The position numbers and the translations under genes were made by a program. The notes under the pieces were generated by a model, which saw only the letters and a list, made by a program, of their open reading frames with translations, was not told the origin of the DNA and made no database searches. A DNA stretch of 37,143 nucleotides, from the NCBI GenBank assembly GCA_022766515.1, contig JALEPA010000058.1:1-37143 (forward strand), in the 5' to 3' direction. Positions 16,230-25,027 of the stretch are shown piece by piece. The first letter of the stretch is position 1. Each line of letters opens with the position of its first letter. The DNA comes from Lachnospiraceae bacterium. Lineage in GTDB: Bacteria > Bacillota > Clostridia > Lachnospirales > Lachnospiraceae.

Positions 16230-17696
16230 ATGAAAGAAAGAGAGAAATTTGGCTCGCGCCTTGGATTTATTTTAGTTTCCGCAGGATGTGCGATCGGTCT
16301 GGGAAATGTATGGAAATTTCCCTATATCTGTGGAGAGTATGGCGGCGCGGCGTTTATTATAATCTATTTGATATTTTTACTATTTTTGGGACTGCCGATC
16401 CTGGTGTGCGAATTTTCGGTTGGACGCGCCAGCAGAAAAGGTATCGGCAAGGCATATGATGTGTTAGAACCAAAGGGCACGAAGTGGCATTCTCTGAAAT
16501 GGTTTGATATTGTGGGTAACTATCTGCTCATGATGTTTTATACGATGGTGGGCGGTTGGATGCTCAACTATGCGATCAAGATGGGATCGGGACAGTTGGC
16601 AGGAAAAGATTCTCACCAGATCGTGAGTGTGTATCGACAGATGTTGAAAAATCCGGTTGAACTTGGTGCGTGGGCGTTGATCGCTATCGTGGTTTCTTTT
16701 GGAATCTGCGCGATCGGCCTGCAAAATGGTGTGGAGAAGATTACGAAAGTGATGATGTTATGTCTGATCGGCTTGATGTGCATTTTGGCAATTCATTCCT
16801 TTGTGCTGCCGAATGCGATGGAAGGGATTCGTTTTTATGTGGTCCCTAATTTTGATAACATCCGCAAAGCAGGCATTGGAAATACTGTGTTTGCTGCCAT
16901 GTCACAGGCATTCTTTACTTTGAGTGTCGGTATGGGATCGATGGAGATCTTTGGAAGTTATATTGACAAAAAGCGCAGTCTGACGGGTGAGTCGATGCAG
17001 GTCATCTTTTTGGACACCTTTGTGGCATTGATGGCAGGTTTTATTATTTTGCCGGCATGTTTTTCCTTTGGTGTGGCACCGGACTCCGGTCCATCTTTGC
17101 TGTTTATCACTTTGCCGGGACTCTTCGGTAATATGAGCGGCGGCAGGATCTGGGGAACATTGTTTTTCGTGTTTATGTCGTTTGCGGCACTGTCTACGAT
17201 CATCGCTGTGTTTGAAAATATCATTGCGATCTTCATGGATATGAATGGATGGTCACGCGAAAAGGCAGTGGCTGTCAGCATGGGATCGATCATTGTGTTA
17301 TCCGTTCCTGCTGTATTAGGGTATAACCTTTGGTCAGCCATACAGCCTTTGGGACAAGGATCCACGATCATGGATCTGGAAGACTTTTTGGTGTCCTACA
17401 ATGTGCTGCCATTGGGAAGCATGATCTTCGTACTGTTCTGCGTGAAAAAGAACGGTTGGGGATTTGCTAATTTTATCAAAGAGGCAAACACCGGAGAAGG
17501 CAGGAAGTTCCCTGCATGGCTTCAGAAATATATGACCTATGTATTACCACTTGTCATTGTATTTATTTATCTGAAAGGATATTATGATAAATTTAAAGAT
17601 CAGGGAATCGGGATGCTGATCGGTTGGATGTGCTTTGCTGTTCTTCTTTTGGCATTTATCTTCCGTATTGTCTTTTACCGGAAGCGGGAGCAGTGA
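16230..17696 (+). CDS. Sodium-dependent transporter, SNF/NSS family
   Basis: Sodium-coupled symporter for amino acids or related amines. From ATG 16230 (488 aa) it has about 12 TM helices. The N-terminal family signature is present: FGSRLGFILVSAGCAIGLGN followed by VWKFPYICGEYGG, which contains the unwound TM1 and sodium site 1. TM6 contains AMSQAFFTLSVGMGSMEIFGSY. The track's start at 16083 translates through the terminator and repeat copy A; GAGGG lies four bases before 16230. It is monocistronic between two terminators. Substrate unknown; bacterial relatives carry tryptophan, tyrosine or leucine/alanine. Confidence 0.94.
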   Translation: MKEREKFGSRLGFILVSAGCAIGLGNVWKFPYICGEYGGAAFIIIYLIFLLFLGLPILVCEFSVGRASRKGIGKAYDVLEPKGTKWHSLKWFDIVGNYLLMMFYTMVGGWMLNYAIKMGSGQLAGKDSHQIVSVYRQMLKNPVELGAWALIAIVVSFGICAIGLQNGVEKITKVMMLCLIGLMCILAIHSFVLPNAMEGIRFYVVPNFDNIRKAGIGNTVFAAMSQAFFTLSVGMGSMEIFGSYIDKKRSLTGESMQVIFLDTFVALMAGFIILPACFSFGVAPDSGPSLLFITLPGLFGNMSGGRIWGTLFFVFMSFAALSTIIAVFENIIAIFMDMNGWSREKAVAVSMGSIIVLSVPAVLGYNLWSAIQPLGQGSTIMDLEDFLVSYNVLPLGSMIFVLFCVKKNGWGFANFIKEANTGEGRKFPAWLQKYMTYVLPLVIVFIYLKGYYDKFKDQGIGMLIGWMCFAVLLLAFIFRIVFYRKREQ

Positions 17697-17713
17697 TGGT
17701 TTCATGAATTAAA

Positions 17714-17749
17714 AAAAGAGCAAAACCGTTGTTTGTGTTTTGCTCTTTT
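17714..17749. terminator. Bidirectional intrinsic terminator between symporter and FliD-like gene
   Basis: 13-bp stem AAAAGAGCAAAAC (17714-17726) / GTTTTGCTCTTTT (17737-17749), with A-run and T-run on either side. It serves the plus-strand symporter and the minus-strand gene at 17769. Confidence 0.9.
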
Positions 17750-17768
17750 CTGACTTGACTACGAGGGA

Positions 17769-18362
17769 TCAGACTACGACATTGATGCGTGTGTTTGATC
17801 CTTCCAATGTATTTGCAGCAATGGTAGTTGTCGAAGAACTTTCCGTATCTGTTGTTGTCTCCGGTAACGGAAGTCGTCCGGCTGCTCTTTTTATTTTCTT
17901 GGCATAGCTCGCGATCTGCTTCGTAAAGTCACTGTCTTTGCCAAGTACCTTTTCTATCTTGGATGGGTTGCATTCTGCAAATGTTGTTTTGTTTAAGCTT
18001 AATTTACCGCTTGCACCGATCGTGATGCCGATGGATTCCAGTGCAGACTTCTGTTCCTTCGTATAGGAAGAAAGTTGTTTGTTCAAACGACTGACGGAAT
18101 CTGCATCTGAGTCATGGGTGCTTTCCAACAGATTGTTGTATGTTTCCACAAATAATTTGGCGTGGTTCAATACTGTCGTGCCATTATCGGAAGAATACTC
18201 CAACTCGCGAAGCTTGTCGGATATCTTATCCAGAGCGGAAGAGTCGGCTTTCATAAGATCGATATTGGACAGAGAACTACGGTTGGCAGATTTTCGCGCA
18301 AAGCGATTACTGGCATAAATATTTCTCAAATAATAATCATAGGAATAAGTTACTCCGTTCAT
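17769..18362 (-). CDS. Short FliD C-terminal-domain-like protein under sigma-D control
   Basis: The 197-aa protein has no signal peptide and no TM. Residues about 70-165 resemble the C-terminal D0/D1 part of the flagellar cap protein FliD: FVETYNNLLES, then SYTKEQKSALESIGITIGASG, KLSLNKTTF, and a helical Lys-rich stretch. The tail is Thr/Ser-rich and ends NTRINVVV. Full FliD is usually more than 400 aa, so this is only the C-terminal kind of module, with a different N-terminus (MNGVTYSYDYYLRNIYASN). The start is set by GGGAGGAG. A perfect sigma-D promoter lies about 37 bases upstream, which strengthens a flagellar role. Its exact job (accessory cap, secreted flagellar-type protein) is not known. 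Confidence 0.7.
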   Translation of the reverse strand: MNGVTYSYDYYLRNIYASNRFARKSANRSSLSNIDLMKADSSALDKISDKLRELEYSSDNGTTVLNHAKLFVETYNNLLESTHDSDADSVSRLNKQLSSYTKEQKSALESIGITIGASGKLSLNKTTFAECNPSKIEKVLGKDSDFTKQIASYAKKIKRAAGRLPLPETTTDTESSSTTTIAANTLEGSNTRINVVV

Positions 18363-18398
18363 AGACTCCTCCCTTGTCTGTGTATTGTTCTAGTGGTT

Positions 18399-18425
18399 AT
18401 ATCGGCAGATTGGACGATTTCTTTA
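18399..18425 (-). promoter_or_regulatory. Sigma-D (sigma-28, flagellar) promoter
   Basis: On the minus strand TAAA, exactly 15 bases, then GCCGATAT: a full match to the Bacillus SigD consensus TAAA-N15-GCCGATAT. It points at the FliD-like gene starting at 18362. Confidence 0.85.
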
Positions 18426-18550
18426 ATGGTAAGATTGGGAAATTTATTGGTATGAGTCAGGTGTATTTGCCATTTTGCGCAAGAAGTGGTATTGTGTGTA
18501 AGGTTTGCGATAAAAAAGAATACGAAATAAGATTCGTACTGCGAATAGAG

Positions 18551-18577
18551 TGCCTGCACCCCCAACATTTGCAGGCA
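18551..18577 (+). other. Hairpin just before the DUF2156 ribosome binding site
   Basis: Perfect 8-bp arms TGCCTGCA (18551-18558) and TGCAGGCA (18570-18577) with an 11-nt C-rich loop, ending a few bases before AAAGGAAAGTAGGA. No T-run. It could tune translation of the next gene. Confidence 0.5.
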
Positions 18578-18597
18578 GAAAGGAAAGTAGGATTATC

Positions 18598-19488
18598 ATG
18601 GAGAAAATAGAGTATCGAACGATTCAGCTGTCCGACAGAGAGCTGGTGACAAAGGCGTATGCGGAAGATCCACGCCGGACTTGTGAACACAGCTTTGCCA
18701 ACAACTATCTGTGGCAGAGTGTGTATCCGGCGGAAATTGCGTGTTTTGATGGCTGTGTCAGCGTTCGTTTCCGCGATGGACAGGAGCTGTATTATGACTT
18801 CCCTGCCGGAGCAGGAGATAAAAAGAAAGCGATGGAACGGATCATTTCCTGGACGGACAGACAGGAAACCCTTCGTTTTTATGGCTTGTTAGAAGACGAA
18901 GTGGAGCTGCTAAATGAATGGTATCCCGACCAGTTTACGATCACGGCAGACCGCGATATGTACGACTACATTTATGAGACGAAAAAACTGACGGATCTTG
19001 CTGGAAAAAAGCTGCATGGCAAGCGCAATCACATCCACCGTTTTATGGAAAATCCGGATTGGCATTATGAAACGCTGAGCGAAGAAAACAAGGCAGCATG
19101 TCTGCAAATGAATCATTTGTGGAAGAGAAAACGCGCAGACAAATGGGACATGGACATGGAGCAGGAATTTCAGGTGGTCAATCGCGCCCTGCAGAACTTT
19201 GAGCAGTTAGGACTGGTAGGAGGCGTTTTGTACATTGGCAATGAAGTAGTTGCTTTCACGATGGGCGAGTCTCTTGGTGGAGACACCTTTGTGGTACATT
19301 TTGAAAAGGCGTTTCCGGAGATTCAGGGTGCCTATCCGATGATCAACCAGCAGTTTGTCGCACATGAATGTCAGGAATACCGTTATATCAACAGAGAAGA
19401 TGATGCCGGAGAAGAAGGACTGCGCAAAGCGAAACTGTCCTATGTGCCGGATATCTTGCTGGAAAAGTACCTTGCGGTGCGAAAATAA
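18598..19488 (+). CDS. DUF2156 (phosphatidylglycerol lysyltransferase C-terminal-like) protein
   Basis: From ATG 18598 the product is 296 aa (the track starts at 18550, within the upstream hairpin). It has the tandem GNAT-like fold of DUF2156. In the first half are the family's TFANNYLW-like motif (here SFANNYLWQSVYPAEIACF) and DYIYETKKLTDLAGKKLHGK with RNHIHRF. In the second half are AFTMGESLGGDTFVVHFEKA and INREDDAGEEGLRKAKLSYV, a strong signature. No membrane domain is present, so it is a soluble relative and not full MprF. The acceptor/donor pair is unknown; aminoacyl-tRNA-type transfer is a family-based guess. Confidence 0.88.
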   Translation: MEKIEYRTIQLSDRELVTKAYAEDPRRTCEHSFANNYLWQSVYPAEIACFDGCVSVRFRDGQELYYDFPAGAGDKKKAMERIISWTDRQETLRFYGLLEDEVELLNEWYPDQFTITADRDMYDYIYETKKLTDLAGKKLHGKRNHIHRFMENPDWHYETLSEENKAACLQMNHLWKRKRADKWDMDMEQEFQVVNRALQNFEQLGLVGGVLYIGNEVVAFTMGESLGGDTFVVHFEKAFPEIQGAYPMINQQFVAHECQEYRYINREDDAGEEGLRKAKLSYVPDILLEKYLAVRK

Positions 19489-19551
19489 GAGTGGAAAATT
19501 GGGAAAATATTAAAAAGTATGTAAAAATGTCATAAAAATTTAAGATTTTAG

Positions 19552-19580
19552 TTGCATTTTGTAAAATTTATTGCTATAAT
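19552..19580 (+). promoter_or_regulatory. Sigma-A promoter upstream of the sRNA/leader and MCP gene
   Basis: TTGCAT (19552-19557), 17-bp spacer, TATAAT (19575-19580). Initiation would fall near 19587, exactly at the first hairpin of the candidate small RNA. Confidence 0.75.
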
Positions 19581-19586
19581 TATTTC

Positions 19587-19667
19587 AGTCGTTAGAGAAC
19601 GACTAAGATATACCCCTCAAACCCCTCTCCTCATCAGAGCATTTCATGTTTTGATGAGGACTTTTTT
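19587..19667 (+). ncRNA. Candidate small RNA or attenuated leader (about 80 nt)
   Basis: A sigma-A promoter ends at 19580. The transcript would open with a hairpin AGTCGTT-AGAG-AACGACT (about 19587-19604) and continue with an unpaired stretch holding CCCCTC twice (CCCCTCAAACCCCTC, about 19614-19628). It would end in an intrinsic terminator: TCCTCATCA (19628-19636) / TGATGAGGA (19652-19660), then C and T6. The repeated C-rich motif could pair with Shine-Dalgarno sequences, as in many Firmicute sRNAs. The alternative is an attenuator for the MCP gene, since a GGAGGG...GGGTGGGGG stretch lies just downstream. Confidence 0.5.
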
Positions 19668-19755
19668 GTGGAAAAATATAAGCCGGAGGGCTGGGTGGGG
19701 GATGACTTTGTGCATGAAATATGTTATATTGGAGAAAAAGTAAGGAGGAAGTTTC

Positions 19756-21960
19756 ATGAGCGAAGAAACGAAGGAGAAGTTAGATTTGGAAGAGTCACTT
19801 GTTACTGCGCCTACGCAACAGGAAGTGGATGATTGGTTCCCTACCGATACAAGTGAAATAATACATACAGAAGAACAGGATGACACCGCACCGAGCGAGA
19901 TCATGGCTGAAGAAGATTCGGTAGAGGAAGAAGTTCTCGAAGAGACAGAGGATGTTGCTTTGGAAGCGACTGAAGAAGTTTCAACAGAGAACGAAGAGGA
20001 AGCTGTATCATATGAAGAGCAGACGGAGGATTCTGCATCAGTTGCCGAAGAGCAGGTAGAAGATTCTACACTTTTTGCCGAGGAACAGACAGACGGATCG
20101 GGATTTTTTGTTGATGATCAGACAGAAGAGGCGGAGATTTCCGGGGGGACTGTTCAAGAGGATGCATCATCAGCGAAGGCGGACAAGAAGGCGGCTAAGC
20201 GGCAGAAGAAAGAACAGAAAAAGCAGAAACGCAGTGATGCGAAAGCGATAAAGAATGAATACAAAGCCAACAAAGGGGAGAAAATATCCTTTGTTCATTC
20301 TCTGAAGTTCAAGGTAGCGATGATGGTAGTGCTTGGTGTCGCATTGACAGCAAGTTTGTTATTGCTTATCGTTGTGCCGATGACGAGAACAGCTATTCGC
20401 GAGGAAACACAACATTATATGTACGATATTACCGTGTCCAACGGAACAGCTTTAGAGCAGTTTATTGATAATGGCAACCTGCAGAATAGTGTAGCCATGA
20501 AGAATACTTTTGGAAATGTTCGCATGGAGGGCGTAGATTCCAGTTATGCCTATATTGTTGCCAAAGATGGAACGATGTTATGTCATCCGGAATCTGAAAA
20601 GGTAGGACAGCCGGTAGAAAATGCCGTGATCAAATCAGTCGTACAGGATATTGCAATGGGTAAACGCGATGAGCCAAAGGTTGTGGAATATGATTATAAG
20701 GGAATAAAAAAATATGCTGCTTACTATGTAACCAATAAGACACCAACGATCTTGGTCATTACAGCAGATGTGAGCGAAGTGATGCAGCCGATTTATAATA
20801 TCGTGATGGCATGTGTTGGCGCATTTGTGGGTGTTTTAATTTTGATGGTGGTGCTTGCCGTTATTTTGACAGGTATCTTGGTTCGACCAATTTCTATGAT
20901 CACGATGATCGTAGGTAAGATGGCTAATTTGGATTTCTCTGAAAATCAGGGATCTGAGCGATTGACACGCCGAAGAGATGAGACGGGTGTCATGAGCCGT
21001 TCAGTGGCAACACTGCGAGGAGAGCTTGTTGATATCATCAGCATGATTCAGGAGCAGAGTAATAGTCTGTTTGAATCTTCTGAATTGATGGACACCGATG
21101 CAAGAGAGACAGCGAGAGCGGTAGAGCAGGTAGAGTCAGCAGTTGGCGATATTGCCAGAGGAGCGACTAACCAGGCAGATGAGACACAGACAGCAACGGA
21201 AAATGTTATCACGATGGGTAATATGATCCGTGAGACTAATATTGCAGCAGAGAGCCTGCACCTCAATTCCAGAAAGATGCAGGATTCCAGTGATCAGGCA
21301 ATGAGCATCTTGAAAGAATTGATGGATGTCAATGAGCAGACCAAGGGATCGATCACAGACATCTACGAGCAGACGAACATTACGAATGCGTCAGCACAGA
21401 AGATCAAGGCGGCAATCGATTTCATTGCATCTATTGCAGATGAGACAAATCTGCTTTCGCTCAATGCTTCTATCGAGGCAGCCAGAGCGGGTGAACAGGG
21501 AAGAGGATTTGCAGTCGTTGCGGCACAGATCCAGAAGCTGGCAGAGCAGTCGAATGAATCAGCAATGCAGATCGATAAGATCGTTCGCGAATTGATCCAG
21601 GATTCTACGGATGCCGTTAATACAATGCAGCAGGTACAGGACATTATGACCGTACAGAGCGAGAAGATGTTAGAGACACAGACACAGTTCTCCAATGTAC
21701 ATACCGGAGTGGAAACTGCTCTTGGCAGTGTTGAGTCTATTAGCAAGCATACGGAGAGCCTCGACGAGTCACGAAGCAAAGTGGTAGATGTCGTACAGAA
21801 CCTTTCTGCGATTGCAGAAGAGAATGCTGCAAGCAGTGAAGAGACCAGTGCTTCCGTAGTAGAAGTAAGCAATACTTTGGCACATATTTCAGAGAGTGCT
21901 GCCGGTTTGAAAGATATTGCTTATCAGTTAGACCAGAGTGTAAAGAAGATTCGTTTATAA
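19756..21960 (+). CDS. Methyl-accepting chemotaxis protein with long acidic/basic cytoplasmic N-terminal tail
   Basis: The 734-aa chemoreceptor begins behind AAGGAGGAAGTTTC. Order: an acidic tail (residues 1-140, Glu/Asp-rich, with four 11-residue repeats at 87-130), a Lys/Arg-rich stretch (141-176), TM1 (about 187-208), a single Cache-like sensor domain (about 215-340, with [20 protein letters not shown]), TM2 (about 350-375), HAMP (about 377-430) and a signalling domain. The MCP hairpin tip is in [30 protein letters not shown]. Ordinary MCPs have only a short tail before TM1, so about 185 residues here is unusual. An alternative start later in the tail is unlikely because the ribosome site is strong. 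Ligand unknown. Confidence 0.93.
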   Translation: MSEETKEKLDLEESLVTAPTQQEVDDWFPTDTSEIIHTEEQDDTAPSEIMAEEDSVEEEVLEETEDVALEATEEVSTENEEEAVSYEEQTEDSASVAEEQVEDSTLFAEEQTDGSGFFVDDQTEEAEISGGTVQEDASSAKADKKAAKRQKKEQKKQKRSDAKAIKNEYKANKGEKISFVHSLKFKVAMMVVLGVALTASLLLLIVVPMTRTAIREETQHYMYDITVSNGTALEQFIDNGNLQNSVAMKNTFGNVRMEGVDSSYAYIVAKDGTMLCHPESEKVGQPVENAVIKSVVQDIAMGKRDEPKVVEYDYKGIKKYAAYYVTNKTPTILVITADVSEVMQPIYNIVMACVGAFVGVLILMVVLAVILTGILVRPISMITMIVGKMANLDFSENQGSERLTRRRDETGVMSRSVATLRGELVDIISMIQEQSNSLFESSELMDTDARETARAVEQVESAVGDIARGATNQADETQTATENVITMGNMIRETNIAAESLHLNSRKMQDSSDQAMSILKELMDVNEQTKGSITDIYEQTNITNASAQKIKAAIDFIASIADETNLLSLNASIEAARAGEQGRGFAVVAAQIQKLAEQSNESAMQIDKIVRELIQDSTDAVNTMQQVQDIMTVQSEKMLETQTQFSNVHTGVETALGSVESISKHTESLDESRSKVVDVVQNLSAIAEENAASSEETSASVVEVSNTLAHISESAAGLKDIAYQLDQSVKKIRL
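20014..20145 (+). repeat. Four 11-residue (33-bp) degenerate repeats inside the MCP gene
   Basis: Residues 87-97, 98-108, 109-119 and 120-130 follow the pattern [ED][ED]Q[TV][ED]x[SA]xxx[AVG]; for example [11 protein letters not shown] and [11 protein letters not shown]. They are degenerate at DNA level, so not recent. Confidence 0.75.
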
Positions 21961-21975
21961 TACCAAACGATAGCA

Positions 21976-22006
21976 GGGCGCATCTGTCAAGAGGACAGGT
22001 GCGTCC
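21976..22006 (+). other. Stable hairpin between MCP gene and uvrC
   Basis: 13-bp stem with two G-U pairs: GGGCGCATCTGTC (21976-21988), loop AAGAG, GACAGGTGCGTCC (21994-22006). No T-run follows. It may be a factor-dependent terminator or an mRNA end-stabilising element. Confidence 0.55.
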
Positions 22007-22036
22007 GTTGCGTTATGATTTGAAAAGGAGACGCCT

Positions 22037-23893
22037 ATGTTTGATCTGCAGGAAGAATTAAAAAAGCTGCCCGCCAAACCGGGCGTTTATTTAATGCATG
22101 ATAAAAAAGATGCGATTATTTATGTAGGAAAAGCGGTGAGCCTGAAAAACCGTGTGCGCCAGTATTTTCAGCAAAGTCGTAAAGTGACGCCGAAGATAGA
22201 AAAAATGATCTCACAGATCGATCATTTTGAATACATTATTACGGATTCTGAGGTGGAAGCACTGGTGCTGGAAAACAACCTCATCAAGGAGCATCGTCCA
22301 AAATATAATACAATGTTAAAAGACGATAAAACCTATCCGTTTATCAAGGCAACGGTTTATGAACAGTTCCCAAGATTGTTATTTTCCAGAGAACAAAAAA
22401 GAGATAAATGCAAATATTTCGGACCGTTTACCAGTGCAGGGGCGGCAAAAGATATGCTGGATTTGATCCGTAAAATTTATCAGATCCGCACCTGTCATCG
22501 GGTACTTCCGCGAGATATTGGCAAGGAAAGACCATGCCTGAATTACCACATTAAGCAATGCCAGGCACCTTGCCAGGGATACCAGTCGGCAGAAGAGTAC
22601 CAGGAAAACTTCCGCAAAGCGTTGAAGATTTTGGAAGGCGACTTTTCAGAAGTGTTAGAGATGTTGGAGTCGAAGATGCAGCAGGCGGCAGAGAAAATGG
22701 CGTTTGAGGAAGCGGCATCGTACCGTGATCTGATACAGAGTGTGAAGAAAGTATCCGTACAGCAGAAGGTGACGGATTTTGGCGGGGTAGACCGAGATAT
22801 CATTGCGTTGGCGCAGACGAGAGAAGATGCGGTGATCCAGATCTTCTTTGTGCGGGATGGTAAATTGATCGGAAGAGATCATTTTCATCTGCGCGGTGTG
22901 GATGATGAAAAACAAGAGGATATTTTACAATCCTTTCTCAAGCAATTTTATGCCGGTACACCGTTTATCCCAAAAGAGATCATGATCGAGTGTGAGATTG
23001 AAGAGCAGGAGATCATTGCAAAATGGCTGGGAGAGCGCAGGGGCAGTAAGGTATCGATCCTTGTACCGAAAAAGGGACAGAAAGAGCGGCTTGTGGAACT
23101 GGCTCATAAAAATGCGGCATTGATCCTGACGCAGCATAGCGAAAAGATCCGCAGAGAAGAAGAGCGGACGAAAGGAGCGATGCAGGAAATCGCGGGCTGG
23201 CTTGGTCTGGATGGCATACAGCGTGTGGAGTCCTATGATATTTCCAACATCAGCGGTTTTCAGTCGGTTGGTTCGATGGTGGTCTTTGAACAGGGCAAAC
23301 CGAAAAGGAGCGACTACCGTAAGTTTCGCATTAAGACGGTGCAGGGATCGGATGATTATGCCAGTATGCAGGAAGTGCTGACCAGACGATTTCGACATGG
23401 ACTAGAGGATCGCAGACAGGTGGCTGCGGGAGAGAAAGCGGAGGAGATCGGAGGATTTACCGTTTTCCCTGATCTGATCATGATGGATGGTGGAAAAGGT
23501 CAGGTGCATGTGGCGGAAGAGGTACTGCGCGAACTGAACATTGTCATTCCGGTCTGTGGAATGGTCAAAGACGATAAGCACCGCACAAGGGGACTATATT
23601 TTCAGGGAGAGGAGCTTCCGATCAAGGTCAACAGCGAAGGATTTCATTTAATGACAAGGATCCAGGATGAAGTGCATCGTTTCGCTATTGAGTATCACCG
23701 TTCTCTGCGCAGTAAAGTACAGGTAAAGTCCGTGTTAGATGACATTGCAGGAATCGGTCCGAAACGGCGCAAACAGCTGATGAAACATTTTCAATCCATC
23801 GAGGCGATCAAGCAGGCATCAGTGGAAGAACTGGAAGCGGTGGAATCGATGAACGAAGCAGCAGCCAAAAGTGTCTATCAATTCTTTCATTAG
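22037..23893 (+). CDS. uvrC: Excinuclease ABC subunit C
   Basis: Incision subunit of UvrABC nucleotide excision repair. The 618-aa product has the GIY-YIG nuclease at the N-terminus (GVY 16-18, YVG 29-31, catalytic R39 in LKNRVRQYF, and [20 protein letters not shown]), Cys-containing CQAPCQG, a UVR motif near 200-235, the RNase H-like second nuclease ([29 protein letters not shown]) and a C-terminal helix-hairpin-helix ([18 protein letters not shown]). AAAAGGAGACGCCT sets the start. The uvrC-hprK order is frequent in Clostridia. Confidence 0.98.
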   Translation: MFDLQEELKKLPAKPGVYLMHDKKDAIIYVGKAVSLKNRVRQYFQQSRKVTPKIEKMISQIDHFEYIITDSEVEALVLENNLIKEHRPKYNTMLKDDKTYPFIKATVYEQFPRLLFSREQKRDKCKYFGPFTSAGAAKDMLDLIRKIYQIRTCHRVLPRDIGKERPCLNYHIKQCQAPCQGYQSAEEYQENFRKALKILEGDFSEVLEMLESKMQQAAEKMAFEEAASYRDLIQSVKKVSVQQKVTDFGGVDRDIIALAQTREDAVIQIFFVRDGKLIGRDHFHLRGVDDEKQEDILQSFLKQFYAGTPFIPKEIMIECEIEEQEIIAKWLGERRGSKVSILVPKKGQKERLVELAHKNAALILTQHSEKIRREEERTKGAMQEIAGWLGLDGIQRVESYDISNISGFQSVGSMVVFEQGKPKRSDYRKFRIKTVQGSDDYASMQEVLTRRFRHGLEDRRQVAAGEKAEEIGGFTVFPDLIMMDGGKGQVHVAEEVLRELNIVIPVCGMVKDDKHRTRGLYFQGEELPIKVNSEGFHLMTRIQDEVHRFAIEYHRSLRSKVQVKSVLDDIAGIGPKRRKQLMKHFQSIEAIKQASVEELEAVESMNEAAAKSVYQFFH

Positions 23894-24033
23894 GCAGGAT
23901 AATACTGGTACAAGGTGGAAGAATATGGTAACATATCCATAATATAAAAATAGTTTGACAGATGGAGAAGATGTCAAGCCGACAAGAAAAGTGATATTCG
24001 CAGGGTATCATATCAATAAGAAGGAGGATACAA

Positions 24034-24993
24034 ATGCAAAACGAAAAGTATAGTGTGGAGCTTGCGCATTTGGTGGATAAATTAAAACTGGAAAATTGTA
24101 CCCCTGATGTGCCAATCGAGGGGAAAAAGGTCAACCAGTCCGATGTCAACAGACCGGCATTGCAGCTGGCTGGATTTTTTGATTATTACGATGCCGGACG
24201 AATTCAGATCATCGGGCATGTAGAGAATACTTATATGCAGCAGAAGGGAATTGCGTATTGCGTGGATGTGATGGAGCGCATTATGAATGGCAACGGACAG
24301 TCATCCAAACCACCATGCATCGTTTTTTGCAGAGATATTCCGATCGAGCCGGAACTGATCGAGCTCGCTACGAAAATGGGTGTCCCTATGCTTCGTACCA
24401 AACGAGCAACCAATGAGTTCATGGGCGATCTGATCCAGTGCTTGAATTATAATATGGCACCTCGCTGTTCTGTACACGGTGTATTGGTCGATATTTATGG
24501 TGAGGGAATCCTTATCATGGGTGAGAGCGGTATCGGTAAATCCGAGGTAGCGTTGGAGCTGATCCACAGAGGACACCGTCTGGTGGCAGATGATGTCGTG
24601 GAGATCAAGCGTATCAACGACAGTACCCTTGTCGGAAGAGCACCGGATATTACCAGACACTTTATCGAACTGCGAGGCATTGGAATCGTCGATGCCAAGT
24701 CATTGTTTGGTGTAGAGAGTGTAAAATATGAGCAGAATATTGATCTGGTCATCAAACTGGAAGAGTTTGACAAGGAGCAGGAATATGACCGCCTTGGCTT
24801 AGAGGAGCAGTACATTGAGTTCCTTGGCAACAAGGTCGTATGTCACTCCATTCCTATCCGTCCCGGTAGAAACCTTGCTGTCATTTGCGAGTCAGCGGCA
24901 GTCAACCACCGCCAGAAAAAGATGGGATACAATGCAGCAAAAGAGCTGTATAATCGAGTTACCAGTAATTTGCAAGAAAAGAGTAAACAGTAA
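24034..24993 (+). CDS. hprK: HPr kinase/phosphorylase
   Basis: Bifunctional enzyme that phosphorylates or dephosphorylates HPr at its regulatory serine and so drives CcpA-type carbon catabolite repression. The 319-aa product has the N-terminal domain, then the kinase core: H148 in SVHGVLVD, P-loop GESGIGKS (163-170), VADDVVEI with the acidic base, and the family signature ELRGIGIVDAKSLFG (from 212). AAGAAGGAGGATACAA sets the start. It is followed at 34 bases by an HD-GYP-like gene on the same strand. Confidence 0.97.
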   Translation: MQNEKYSVELAHLVDKLKLENCTPDVPIEGKKVNQSDVNRPALQLAGFFDYYDAGRIQIIGHVENTYMQQKGIAYCVDVMERIMNGNGQSSKPPCIVFCRDIPIEPELIELATKMGVPMLRTKRATNEFMGDLIQCLNYNMAPRCSVHGVLVDIYGEGILIMGESGIGKSEVALELIHRGHRLVADDVVEIKRINDSTLVGRAPDITRHFIELRGIGIVDAKSLFGVESVKYEQNIDLVIKLEEFDKEQEYDRLGLEEQYIEFLGNKVVCHSIPIRPGRNLAVICESAAVNHRQKKMGYNAAKELYNRVTSNLQEKSKQ

Positions 24994-25027
24994 ACCGGCA
25001 TAAATTGGGAAAGGTGGGTCGATCGTT

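Noticed and set aside
18374-18610. 78-codon plus-strand ORF between the FliD-like and DUF2156 genes
   Set aside because: It overlaps the sigma-D promoter and the leader hairpin, lacks a ribosome site and shows no family pattern.
19587-19667. c-di-GMP riboswitch upstream of the MCP gene
   Set aside because: Expected conserved core segments are not present; the structure is only two simple hairpins.
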